Assembly: GCA_949286645.1 (NCBI GenBank)
Contig: CASEDN010000142.1
Location: 1 to 5,596, forward strand
Direction of reading: 5' to 3'
Length of the DNA: 5,596 nucleotides
From: an uncultured bacterium
GTDB taxonomy: Bacteria; Bacillota_I; Bacilli_A; RF39; UBA660
Shown here piece after piece: positions 1-5,398 of the stretch; the first letter of the stretch is position 1; the number at the start of each line of letters is the position of its first letter. A program made the position numbers and the translations under genes. Under the pieces are notes generated by a model. It was not told the origin of the DNA, made no database searches, and saw nothing but the letters and a program-made list of their open reading frames with translations.

Positions 1-582
1 AAGATTAAATGCTTCTTTCTTACTTATTCCTTTTGTTTCTAAATAGAATAATAACTTATTATCAAAGGGTCCTGTATAGGCAGACTGATTGGCAATAGAA
101 TCAAATTCATCTATAAAAAGATTTGGCTTTATTGAACTCTTACCATCATCTAAATTAATTATTCTACTAGATTGGTTACAAATAGAATTAATCATACCTT
201 TTTTTATATAACCATTAACACTAAACTTTAAATCTCCTTTACCATAACTAATTCCATGACATGTAACATTACTTATTGTTTCTTTATTTTTATGATAAAC
301 ATTTACTTCATTAGTTATCTTTTTATCAGTAACAGTCATTTCATAAAAGTCTAGTTTAGCATTATTATAGATATTAATATTAACAGTAACACTTTCTGTA
401 GTAATATTATAAATAGTTGTGGAGTTTAAAATATTGAAATCAATTTTTATATTATTTTTAGTTACAAGATATAGTTTTACATTATCACTTTCAATATTAA
501 TAGTAGTATCTTTATCTAATTCTAATTTAAAGGTGCCTTCTTTACTAAAACTTTTAGCACTATCTAATAATATATTATTCAT
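1..582 (-). CDS. sufD: SufD-like SUF scaffold subunit (SufB/SufD family), 3' end beyond window
   Basis: This is a SufBD-family protein, a scaffold partner of SufC in iron-sulfur cluster assembly in the cytosol. The first 194 codons are visible, starting at ATG 582-580 (MNNILLDSAKSF...), and the C-terminus is cut by the left edge. The body is a run of beta-strand-like Asn/Ile/Thr-rich segments, as expected for the SufBD beta-helix. It ends with the family's most recognisable block, KPNLFIDEFD...GPFDNKLLFYLETKGISKKEAF, close to where SufD proteins usually end. The whole protein is therefore probably only about 230-250 residues, against roughly 420-440 for typical SufD, and lacks the N-terminal helical region. 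Where most SufD proteins have a conserved His (A-x-H-x-A) this one reads A-N-Q-S-A (Gln codon at 85-87). The start overlaps the end of sufC by 8 bases (ATGAATAA), which suggests translational coupling. The family call is firm; sufD rather than sufB is inferred from gene order and weak similarity. Confidence 0.8.
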   Translation of the reverse strand, partial: MNNILLDSAKSFSKEGTFKLELDKDTTINIESDNVKLYLVTKNNIKIDFNILNSTTIYNITTESVTVNINIYNNAKLDFYEMTVTDKKITNEVNVYHKNKETISNVTCHGISYGKGDLKFSVNGYIKKGMINSICNQSSRIINLDDGKSSIKPNLFIDEFDSIANQSAYTGPFDNKLLFYLETKGISKKEAFNL

Positions 583-1336
583 AATTTTCACTAGGCTCCA
601 CTTCATTTACCCCGGTAAAACCTGTTTTTTCTATTTGTTTTGCTAAACTTATGTCTCCTGTTTTAATTATCTTACCATCTTTCATCTCATGAACAAAATC
701 TGGTTTAATTAAATCTAGAACTCTACTATAGTGAGTAATGATTAAAACACTTGTATCTTTATTTTCTTTTAAGTAATCATTAATATTATTTGCAACTACT
801 TTTAGACTATCTACATCTAGTCCACTATCTAATTCATCTAAAATAATAAAACTAGGAGTTAAGACTTTTAGTCCTAAGACTTCATTTTTCTTTCTTTCTC
901 CTCCAGATAAACCTTTATTAATAGATCTATGCATAGCATCTTTTGGTAGATTTAGCGAGTCTAACTCATTTTTCATCTTAGTAATAAAAGAATATAGATT
1001 AGTATCACTGCCACGCTCTTTTAAAGCAGTTCTTAGGGCTTCACTATTACTTACACCATCAATAATAGATGGATCTTGCATAAGTAGGTAAATACCACTT
1101 CTTGCTATTTCATCAGTTGTTAAATCATTTAGAGTCTTTCCATTATAAGTAATAGAACCACTTTCTATAACATAATCAGGATGATGCATTATTGCTTTTG
1201 ATAAAGTACTCTTACCTACTCCATTAGGTCCCATAATAGCATGTATTTCTCCTTTATCAATAGTAAGAGAAAAATCTTTTAAGATTTTTTTATCAGTATC
1301 TTTTATTTTTACATTTAACTTATCTATTTTAAACAT
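575..1336 (-). CDS. sufC: SufC, Fe-S cluster assembly ATPase
   Basis: SufC is the ABC-type ATPase of the SUF system. It binds the SufB/SufD scaffold and uses ATP hydrolysis to open it for iron-sulfur cluster assembly in the cytosol. At 253 residues it has the normal family length and every nucleotide-binding motif: Walker A GPNGVGKST (36-44), Q-loop Gln87 in LLMQDPSIIDGVS, ABC signature LSGGE (143-147) followed by the SufC-typical RKKNE, Walker B FIILDE (163-168), D-loop SGLD and the switch His202 in LIITHYSRVLD. The ELDSGLDVDSL stretch is characteristic of SufC rather than of transporter ATPases. The start ATG (1336-1334) has a Shine-Dalgarno AAAGGGTG at 1349-1342. It is the first gene of a minus-strand operon and overlaps the next gene, a sufD-like gene, by 8 bases. 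Confidence 0.96.
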   Translation of the reverse strand: MFKIDKLNVKIKDTDKKILKDFSLTIDKGEIHAIMGPNGVGKSTLSKAIMHHPDYVIESGSITYNGKTLNDLTTDEIARSGIYLLMQDPSIIDGVSNSEALRTALKERGSDTNLYSFITKMKNELDSLNLPKDAMHRSINKGLSGGERKKNEVLGLKVLTPSFIILDELDSGLDVDSLKVVANNINDYLKENKDTSVLIITHYSRVLDLIKPDFVHEMKDGKIIKTGDISLAKQIEKTGFTGVNEVEPSENYE

Positions 1337-1357
1337 ATTATCACCCTTTCTAATTGT

Positions 1358-1385
1358 ATGATAAATTATATTATTAAATTGTCAA
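1358..1385 (-). promoter_or_regulatory. Predicted sigma-A promoter of the suf operon
   Basis: On the minus strand a perfect -35 TTGACA (1385-1380) is followed after 16 bases by TATCAT (1363-1358). A second -10 candidate, a perfect TATAAT, lies at 1370-1365 but has no convincing -35 at the right distance. Both options place transcription start just upstream of the sufC ribosome-binding site, giving a very short leader of about 15-22 bases with no room for a riboswitch. Confidence 0.6.
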
Positions 1386-1388
1386 CAT

Positions 1389-1416
1389 TTGTGTTAAAAG
1401 ACATGCTTAGTATAAC
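1389..1416 (+). promoter_or_regulatory. Predicted promoter for the membrane protein-HIT unit
   Basis: TTGTGT (1389-1394) and TATAAC (1411-1416) are separated by 16 bases and point rightwards. Both hexamers deviate from consensus, so this would be a weaker promoter than the others in the window. The two arms of an inverted repeat (1390-1396 and 1413-1419) overlap the two hexamers, so a regulator bound there would compete with RNA polymerase. Confidence 0.45.
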
Positions 1417-1419
1417 ACA
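1390..1419. repeat. Inverted repeat TGTGTTA-N16-TAACACA, candidate operator
   Basis: The 7-base arms at 1390-1396 and 1413-1419 are perfectly complementary. Their centres are 23 bases apart, roughly two helical turns. They sit between the divergent suf and membrane protein-HIT promoters. A binding site for a dimeric regulator is possible, but in AT-rich DNA a 7-base match can also occur by chance. Confidence 0.3.
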
Positions 1420-1474
1420 TAATTGCTTATATTTAAAGGATTTGATAAAATAAACTAGAATGGATAGTGATTTT

Positions 1475-2134
1475 ATGAGTAAAAGAAAGATGAATAGTTT
1501 AATGATAGGACAAGCATTTCTTTTTGGGCTTATTATTGTCTTCTTTGGTATTATTATTGTTAGAGAAAAAGTACCTAGTTTAAAGTCTAAAAATGTAAAA
1601 GAAGATATCAATACTTATTTTGAAGAAAATTATCATGATTTAGATGTATTAAGCAGTGATTTAAAATATAATAAAGACGATAACAGTTATAGCATTACCT
1701 ATTACGATAAAGATTATAAAGAGTTAAACTTTACTATTACTTCTTTAAATAATAAGATTACTGATAATTATAAAGATAACTATGTAAAAGGAAAAGATGT
1801 TCTTAAGAGGGCAAGCAAAAATGTATTAGATAAGCATAAAGATATTTTTTCTAATACTAATTATGAAAATATAAAAGTAGAGTTTAAAGATTTAGATGAG
1901 TATAGTAAAGCTGAAATGGTGGATATCTTAGAAGGTAATATTTATAATACAGGATATTACTCTGTTAGTTATTATATTAAAGTAGATAGTTTAGATGAAG
2001 TTTATCTTAATAATTTAATTAATAGTTTTAATACTATTGCTGCTGATAATGGTTTGGTTACAAATAATTATAGTGTTACTTTTGATAATAATGGTATAAT
2101 AAAGATAGTTGAGGGAGGAAAATTTAATGAATGA
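1475..2134 (+). CDS. Uncharacterised membrane-anchored protein, single N-terminal helix
   Basis: I do not recognise this family. From the chosen start the protein has 219 residues: a short basic N-terminus (MSKRKMNS), one hydrophobic helix at about residues 9-28 (MIGQAFLFGLIIVFFGIIIV), then about 190 hydrophilic residues rich in Asn, Asp, Lys and Tyr. The positive-inside rule places the large domain outside the membrane. There is no lipobox and no cysteine for lipidation. An in-frame ATG at 1460 would add five residues (MDSDF), but it has no Shine-Dalgarno. The ATG at 1475 has GGA at 1462-1464, ten bases upstream, and gives a cleaner membrane-anchor N-terminus, so I prefer it with modest confidence. 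The 3' end overlaps the HIT gene by 8 bases (2127-2134), so the two are probably co-transcribed. Confidence 0.8.
   Translation: MSKRKMNSLMIGQAFLFGLIIVFFGIIIVREKVPSLKSKNVKEDINTYFEENYHDLDVLSSDLKYNKDDNSYSITYYDKDYKELNFTITSLNNKITDNYKDNYVKGKDVLKRASKNVLDKHKDIFSNTNYENIKVEFKDLDEYSKAEMVDILEGNIYNTGYYSVSYYIKVDSLDEVYLNNLINSFNTIAADNGLVTNNYSVTFDNNGIIKIVEGGKFNE
2113..2119 (+). promoter_or_regulatory. Ribosome-binding site that fixes the HIT start
   Basis: GGGAGGA lies seven bases before ATG 2127, inside the 3' end of the preceding gene. It decides against a longer in-frame reading from TTG at 2109, which would make this Shine-Dalgarno part of the coding sequence. Confidence 0.8.
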
Positions 2135-2525
2135 TTGTTTATTTTGTAAAATAATTAAAGGAGATATTCCATCTTATAAAGTCTATGAAGATAATAAAGT
2201 ATTAGCTTTCTTAGATGTTAATCCTAATAGTGATGGTCATACTTTAGTAATACCTAAAGAACATTATGAAAATTTATTTGAGACACCTAATGAATTAATC
2301 ATTTATATGATAGATACTATTAAGACTAAGATTTATCCTATATTAAAAGAGAAACTTAATATTGATGGTTTAACTATTTGTCAAAATAATTATTATGGAC
2401 AAGATGTTAAACATTATCATATTCATTTAATACCAAGATATGATAGTGATAGTTTTAAATGTACTTTTGATGAAAATAGTGTTAGTAAATTAGACGATGT
2501 GTATGATAAGTTTAAAACTGAGTAG
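2127..2525 (+). CDS. HIT-family nucleotide hydrolase (Hit/HINT-like)
   Basis: A histidine-triad protein of 132 residues, close to the usual length for the bacterial Hit branch. These cytosolic enzymes cleave nucleoside phosphoramidates, adenylylated compounds or dinucleoside polyphosphates such as Ap4A; the exact substrate cannot be read from the sequence. The N-terminal CLFCKIIKGDIPSYKVYED contains the CxxC pair (Cys4, Cys7) that, with a later His, binds zinc in many members. The middle has HTLVIPKEHYENL. The catalytic triad motif HYHIHLIPR carries His96, His98 and His100, preceded by GQDV, as is typical. Nothing is missing. The gene follows the membrane-anchored protein with an 8-base overlap. 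Its TAG stop lies within the stem of a terminator hairpin. Confidence 0.93.
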   Translation: MNDCLFCKIIKGDIPSYKVYEDNKVLAFLDVNPNSDGHTLVIPKEHYENLFETPNELIIYMIDTIKTKIYPILKEKLNIDGLTICQNNYYGQDVKHYHIHLIPRYDSDSFKCTFDENSVSKLDDVYDKFKTE

Positions 2526-2543
2526 AAATTTTTACTCAGTTTT
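2514..2543 (+). terminator. Hairpin overlapping the HIT stop codon
   Basis: Perfect 11-base arms AAAACTGAGTA (2514-2524) and TACTCAGTTTT (2533-2543) enclose an 8-base loop. The arm itself supplies four T residues, with only a broken T-rich stretch after it. It contains two bases of the TAG stop. Because it is symmetric it may also act on minus-strand transcripts arriving from 2628. Confidence 0.65.
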
Positions 2544-2569
2544 GCTGTTTAATATTTTTCTTATTTCTT

Positions 2570-2608
2570 AAAGTTTTACGATTATAATCGCAAAACTTTT
2601 TATTTTTT
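2570..2608 (+). terminator. Rho-independent terminator after the HIT gene
   Basis: AAAGTTTT (2570-2577) pairs with AAAACTTT (2592-2599), an A/C mismatch follows, then CGAT (2579-2582) pairs with ATCG (2587-2590) around a TATA loop. A long T-rich tail (2597-2608, one A inside) follows on the plus strand. It lies 45 bases past the HIT stop and backs up the first hairpin. Confidence 0.75.
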
Positions 2609-2627
2609 GTTTTTTTGCGACTACAAG

Positions 2628-3128
2628 TTATTTTATGAAGAAACTAAAAATAAAGTCAATTATTATTAGAATTAAAAGAAGTATAGAAATAAATTTAGGA
2701 ATCTTTTTAATAAACTTATCTGTTAGAGGCTTTACTACATATAAGAATATTAGACATGCTGTTCCCCATACTAAGCTTACTTCTAAAGATATATATTTAC
2801 CAAAGTTATATTTCATATCAGTATAATCCCAAAAACTTTTGTGGAAAATAAACTCTGTTAAATATCCCCCTACTAGTTCTATAATTGTTAATATTACTGT
2901 AACACTTATAAATAAGATAATTATTTTTTGCCATCTTTTTATCTTTAAATTATTAAATATTAATCTTGTTAAAAAAATCATGATAATTACACCAAAACCA
3001 TAAATAGGCATCCATGGTCCATAGAATGGATTACTAGTAAAATCTCCTGTTAATATTAACTGTAATATATTTTCATAGATAAATCCTAAAATAGCGAAAA
3101 AAAGAAAATTGTTTAAATAATAATACAT
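2628..3128 (-). CDS. CmpB-family membrane protein (putative ABC transporter type IV)
   Basis: A 166-residue integral membrane protein of the ABC_trans_CmpB family, annotated in databases as putative ABC transporter permease; its transport role is not experimentally settled. Family landmarks are the early GFIYENI, then FYGPWMPIYGFG (35-46), IIELVGGYLTE (82-92), the SFWDYTD block (98-104), and LVWGTACLIFLYVVKPL near 119-135. About five membrane segments can be seen, near residues 7-27, 43-58, 68-88, 114-132 and 147-165. No ATPase partner is next to it, which is usual for this family. The start at 3128 fits the N-terminus expected for the family; the ribosome-binding site is weak (GAGTG, RNA sense). 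A minus-strand terminator separates it from the tiny genes upstream, so it probably has its own promoter in the AT-rich stretch 3129-3180, which I could not pin down. Confidence 0.8.
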   Translation of the reverse strand: MYYYLNNFLFFAILGFIYENILQLILTGDFTSNPFYGPWMPIYGFGVIIMIFLTRLIFNNLKIKRWQKIIILFISVTVILTIIELVGGYLTEFIFHKSFWDYTDMKYNFGKYISLEVSLVWGTACLIFLYVVKPLTDKFIKKIPKFISILLLILIIIDFIFSFFIK

Positions 3129-3176
3129 AGTATCACACTCTTTTCTATATTATTATTAACAAATTTCTTTATATAA

Positions 3177-3207
3177 TACAAAAAGAAACTCTAAAAAAGA
3201 GCTTCTT
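3177..3207 (-). terminator. Rho-independent terminator of the tiny-protein genes
   Basis: In RNA sense, AAGAAGCTC (3207-3199) pairs with GAGTTTCTT (3191-3183), with one G-U pair, around a TTTTTTA loop, and the T-run continues to 3177. It begins three bases after the stop codon of the 42-residue gene. On the plus strand the same hairpin has a mismatch and no T tail, so it points leftwards. Confidence 0.75.
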
Positions 3208-3209
3208 AA

Positions 3210-3338
3210 TTAATAAGTCATGCAAGAACCTAAGATGATAGCTAGTAAAATATATAATACAATTATGATTAGAAAACTATTTCTTGGTCTTGATGAACAG
3301 CAGCTAGTAGTTACTGTTTGATTATTTGAACAAGACAT
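3210..3338 (-). CDS. Tiny single-helix membrane protein, YjcZ-like (42 aa)
   Basis: A short gene starting at ATG 3338 behind a near-perfect Shine-Dalgarno, AGGAGGTG (3352-3345). The product begins MSCSNNQTVTTSCCSSRPR, followed by a hydrophobic helix FLIIIVLYILLAIILGSC at about residues 22-39 and a short MTY tail. The helix and its small-residue/Cys ending resemble the tiny YjcZ family (core VLFILLIIVGA), described as sporulation-associated in Bacillus. Cysteines at 3, 13, 14 and 39 flank the helix on both sides. It lies 23 bases after a second, similar gene (3362-3442). The strong ribosome site, the terminator just downstream and the paralogous neighbour make it a real gene; the function is unknown. 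Confidence 0.75.
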   Translation of the reverse strand: MSCSNNQTVTTSCCSSRPRNSFLIIIVLYILLAIILGSCMTY

Positions 3339-3361
3339 TTTTTACACCTCCTTTTTATACC

Positions 3362-3442
3362 TTAGCAGACAGCACCTATTATAATAACTAGTAAGATAAA
3401 TAATACTAATATAATAGCGCTGTTTGAATTACAATTACCCAT
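3362..3442 (-). CDS. Tiny single-helix membrane protein, YjcZ-like (26 aa)
   Basis: ATG 3442 follows a strong Shine-Dalgarno, AAGGAGGA (3457-3450), with seven bases between. The 26-residue product is MGNCNSNS followed by an 18-residue hydrophobic stretch, AIILVLFILLVIIIGAVC, that ends the protein. The core VLFILLVIIIGA closely matches the YjcZ-family tiny membrane proteins, which are widespread in Bacillus and related spore formers and of unclear molecular role. One Cys lies before the helix (Cys4) and one is the last residue (Cys26). The downstream neighbour is a diverged copy, so the pair probably arose by tandem duplication and is transcribed together. Genes of this size are easily missed by automatic annotation. 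Confidence 0.75.
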   Translation of the reverse strand: MGNCNSNSAIILVLFILLVIIIGAVC

Positions 3443-3474
3443 AACTTAATCCTCCTTTTTTCTAGTGTTCACAT

Positions 3475-3502
3475 TATTCTATGGTAAATATTAAAAAAGT
3501 GT
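3475..3502 (-). promoter_or_regulatory. Possible sigma-K-like promoter of the tiny-protein genes
   Basis: In the minus direction CATAGAATA (3483-3475) fits the Bacillus sigma-K -10 pattern CATAnnnTA, and AC dinucleotides lie 15 and 17 bases upstream (3500-3499 and 3502-3501), bracketing the 16-base spacing of the pattern. No good sigma-A -35 lies at the matching place. The -35 element is only two bases, so the match is weak. It is of interest because YjcZ-type genes are linked to sporulation. Confidence 0.3.
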
Positions 3503-3523
3503 GATAAATTTGCTTTATTTTGT

Positions 3524-3552
3524 TTGCAAGTTAGTGAAGTTAATGCTATGAT
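3524..3552 (+). promoter_or_regulatory. Predicted sigma-A promoter of prsA
   Basis: TTGCAA (3524-3529), a 17-base spacer and TATGAT (3547-3552), pointing right. Transcription would start near 3559, leaving a leader of about 23 bases that contains the strong ribosome-binding site AAGGAGG (3568-3574). Confidence 0.75.
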
Positions 3553-3581
3553 ATTTAATGAGTTGATAAGGAGGAAAATAA

Positions 3582-4586
3582 ATGAAAAAAATAATTAAAG
3601 TTACAGCTTCAGCTTTAGCAATTTGTTTACTTATTACTGGTTGTGGAAATAATGCTGAACTTAAAGATAATAATACAGTTGTTAAAACTGATGAAGGAAA
3701 GATTACAGCAGATGAGTTATATGAAAGTTTAAGAGATAAGTATGGAATCAGTGTTTTAGTAGATATGATTGATCATCAATTATTTGATGAGAAGTATAAG
3801 ACTGATGATACAGAAGAAGAGACTATTAATGCGCAAATTGAACAAATGAAGAGCCAATATAATAATGATGATGAAGCTTTTCAAGCAGCGATTACTCAGT
3901 ATTTAGGTGTTGAAGATGAAGATGAACTTAGAGATTTATTATCACTTGAATATAAAAGAAATTTAGCAATTGAAGATTATGTTAAAGATAGTATTACTGA
4001 TGATGAGATACAAAAGTATTATGATGATGAAGTTATTGGTGATATTAAGGTTAGACATATATTGATTAAGCCTGAAACTACTGATGATATGTCTACTGAA
4101 GAACAGACTGAAGCTGAGGAGAAAGCTAAGAAAGAAGCAGAAGATTTAATTAAACAATTAGATGATGGTGCTGACTTTGAAGAACTTGCTAAAGAATATT
4201 CTGATGATACTGGTAGTGCTAGTGATGGTGGTTTAATTGATTACTTCAATAAAGATGATAATATGGATGAAGCTTTCTTAAATGCTTCTATTGACCTTGA
4301 AGAAGGTAAATATACAGAAGAGCCTGTTCAATCTAGTTTTGGTTATCATATTATTCTTAAGTTAGATCAAAAGAAGAAACCTAAACTAAATAAAGTAAAA
4401 AATGATATAATAGAGACATTAGCAGAAAATAAGTTAAATGAAGATGCAACCCTTAGATATAATGCTTTAATAGAAATTAGAGAAGAAGCTGGTATTAAGT
4501 TTAACGATGATAGCTTAAAGAAAGATTATGATGAATTAATGCAACAATTAATAGATAGCGTTAATAGTAGTAGCACTGCTAGTTAG
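3582..4586 (+). CDS. prsA: PrsA-type lipoprotein foldase (parvulin peptidyl-prolyl isomerase)
   Basis: A surface lipoprotein that helps secreted proteins fold outside the membrane by cis-trans isomerisation at proline. The 334 residues start with a lipoprotein signal peptide: MKKIIK, a hydrophobic core, and lipobox ITGC with the lipidated Cys at 21. An acidic helical N-domain follows (about 35-150), then a parvulin/PpiC domain (about 155-262). The domain opens with KVRHILIKP, continues with EEAEDL-like helices and FEELAKEYSDD, then GGLIDYF, and ends with the classic SFGYHIILKLD. A C-terminal helical part returns to complete the N-domain, as in PrsA, and the protein ends in a Ser-rich tail. 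Length, order and lipobox all fit PrsA. The start has the Shine-Dalgarno AAGGAGG seven bases upstream. The TAG stop is followed in frame by TAG and TAA. The gene is monocistronic, with its own promoter and terminator. Confidence 0.92.
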   Translation: MKKIIKVTASALAICLLITGCGNNAELKDNNTVVKTDEGKITADELYESLRDKYGISVLVDMIDHQLFDEKYKTDDTEEETINAQIEQMKSQYNNDDEAFQAAITQYLGVEDEDELRDLLSLEYKRNLAIEDYVKDSITDDEIQKYYDDEVIGDIKVRHILIKPETTDDMSTEEQTEAEEKAKKEAEDLIKQLDDGADFEELAKEYSDDTGSASDGGLIDYFNKDDNMDEAFLNASIDLEEGKYTEEPVQSSFGYHIILKLDQKKKPKLNKVKNDIIETLAENKLNEDATLRYNALIEIREEAGIKFNDDSLKKDYDELMQQLIDSVNSSSTAS

Positions 4587-4607
4587 TAGTAATAAAATTT
4601 AATAGTT

Positions 4608-4642
4608 AAGAGAAGTACACATTTTAGTTACTTCTCTTTTTT
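4608..4642 (+). terminator. Rho-independent terminator of prsA
   Basis: Perfect 10-base arms AAGAGAAGTA (4608-4617) and TACTTCTCTT (4629-4638) enclose an 11-base loop and are followed by a T-run through 4642. The last two T residues are also the first two bases of the next gene's -35 box. Confidence 0.88.
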
Positions 4643-4669
4643 GACAAAATAAATACTTTGTGGTATAAT
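4641..4669 (+). promoter_or_regulatory. Perfect-consensus sigma-A promoter
   Basis: TTGACA (4641-4646), exactly 17 bases, then TATAAT (4664-4669), with TG at 4661-4662 forming an extended -10. Both hexamers match consensus fully. Transcription would start near 4676, about 25 bases before ATG 4701, with AAAGGG (4687-4692) as ribosome-binding site. Confidence 0.9.
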
Positions 4670-4700
4670 ATGCGACACAAAAGACGAAAGGGATGAAATA

Positions 4701-5024
4701 ATGAGAAAAGATATTAATGAGGAAACTAAAAAAAGATTGATACCTATTTATGAACAAGTAGAAAAAGATTTTAGTAAATTTCCATATATTAAGACAACAG
4801 AGGATTTCTTCATTTGGAGAGATATCATAAAAAATGGCATAGAAGAACAATTTATTAAATTTCAAAAGCCATGTGATGATAAAACAAAAAAGATATTACG
4901 TAATAAAATAGTTGAAGAAGCAATTGAAGGTAATGATTCTTTAGAACTTCTTTATGCCTGGACTAAATGTTCTAGAATGATTACAGGTGCAAAAGCTTTT
5001 GTTAGAATAGTTAATGATGAATAG
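4701..5024 (+). CDS. Uncharacterised protein, N-terminal part ending at an in-frame TAG
   Basis: The readable part of a gene whose frame continues after the stop. It gives 107 residues: a hydrophilic, Lys/Glu-rich, mostly helical protein without signal peptide or membrane segment, so probably cytosolic. It begins MRKDINEETKKRLIPIYEQ and includes FFIWRDIIKNGIEEQF and LELLYAWTKCSRMITGAKAF. I do not recognise a family or a catalytic motif. The start is well supported by AAAGGG eight bases upstream and a perfect promoter. No terminator follows the TAG; the nearest one lies beyond the end of the continuing frame, which suggests that this fragment is not the original full product. Confidence 0.7.
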   Translation: MRKDINEETKKRLIPIYEQVEKDFSKFPYIKTTEDFFIWRDIIKNGIEEQFIKFQKPCDDKTKKILRNKIVEEAIEGNDSLELLYAWTKCSRMITGAKAFVRIVNDE

Positions 5025-5396
5025 AATATAGAAGGTAATGACCATGTAATTAAAGCTACTACTGTTTTACATAATCATCTTAAAGAAAATGGTAAAGCTA
5101 ATACTAATGATTTATTTGATATTTTACAAATACGAGAACTTAGTCTATTAGTAAAATATCCTTCATCACAACGAACTATAAATACACCTTATGAATTTGA
5201 AAGAGCTATTGTTAAGGAAGACGAAAGTGAAGCTTGGTCTGCTCCTTTATTTGTAACTATGCTTAAAGCTTATGGGATTGAAAAAGATGATTTACTAATA
5301 ATAGGTAGAAAAGTTATAGAAGAAAGTAAAATTTATATAGAAGAAACAAGAAATAATCATAAAGAAGAACAAATTGTTAAAAAACTTGTTGCCTAA
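4701..5396 (+). pseudogene. Full frame of the uncharacterised gene, split by amber codon 108
   Basis: After the TAG at 5022-5024 the same reading frame stays open for 123 sense codons to TAA at 5394-5396, three bases before a strong terminator. The downstream part looks like real protein: similar Lys/Glu-rich helical composition, ordered segments such as LFDILQIRELSLLVKYP, YEFERAIVKEDESEAW and LFVTMLKAYGIEKDD, and a natural end (KKLVA). No ATG or usable GTG/TTG start follows the TAG in frame until ATG 5259, so re-initiation is unlikely. The simplest reading is a gene of 231 codons with one nonsense change, for example from CAG, AAG or GAG. Alternatives are programmed or suppressor readthrough, or a sequencing error. 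No family was recognised in either half. Confidence 0.7.
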
Positions 5397-5398
5397 AT

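Noticed and set aside
419..646. Plus-strand open frame of 75 codons
   Set aside because: It lies antisense to sufD and the end of sufC, which are clear family members, and has no ribosome site.
1366..1611. Minus-strand open frame of 81 codons
   Set aside because: It lies antisense to the start of the membrane-anchored protein and runs into the divergent promoter region; its hydrophobic look is the mirror of AT-rich coding DNA.
2109..2126. Longer HIT start at TTG 2109
   Set aside because: The strong GGGAGGA at 2113-2119 would be coding, and the HIT N-terminus expected for the family starts at ATG 2127.
2635..2826. Plus-strand open frame of 63 codons
   Set aside because: It is antisense to the conserved CmpB-family gene and has no good Shine-Dalgarno.
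4599..4865. Minus-strand open frame of 88 codons
   Set aside because: It crosses the prsA terminator and a perfect plus-strand promoter and is antisense to the gene at 4701.
5022..5024. Genome-wide reassignment of TAG to an amino acid
   Set aside because: TAG ends the HIT gene and the probable recX gene inside terminator stems, and prsA ends TAG-TAG-TAA. These look like normal stops, so any readthrough at 5022 would be local.
5038..5049. Re-initiation at ATG 5038 or 5044 after the amber codon
   Set aside because: Both ATGs are in another frame and reach a TAA within three codons, so they cannot produce the downstream half.
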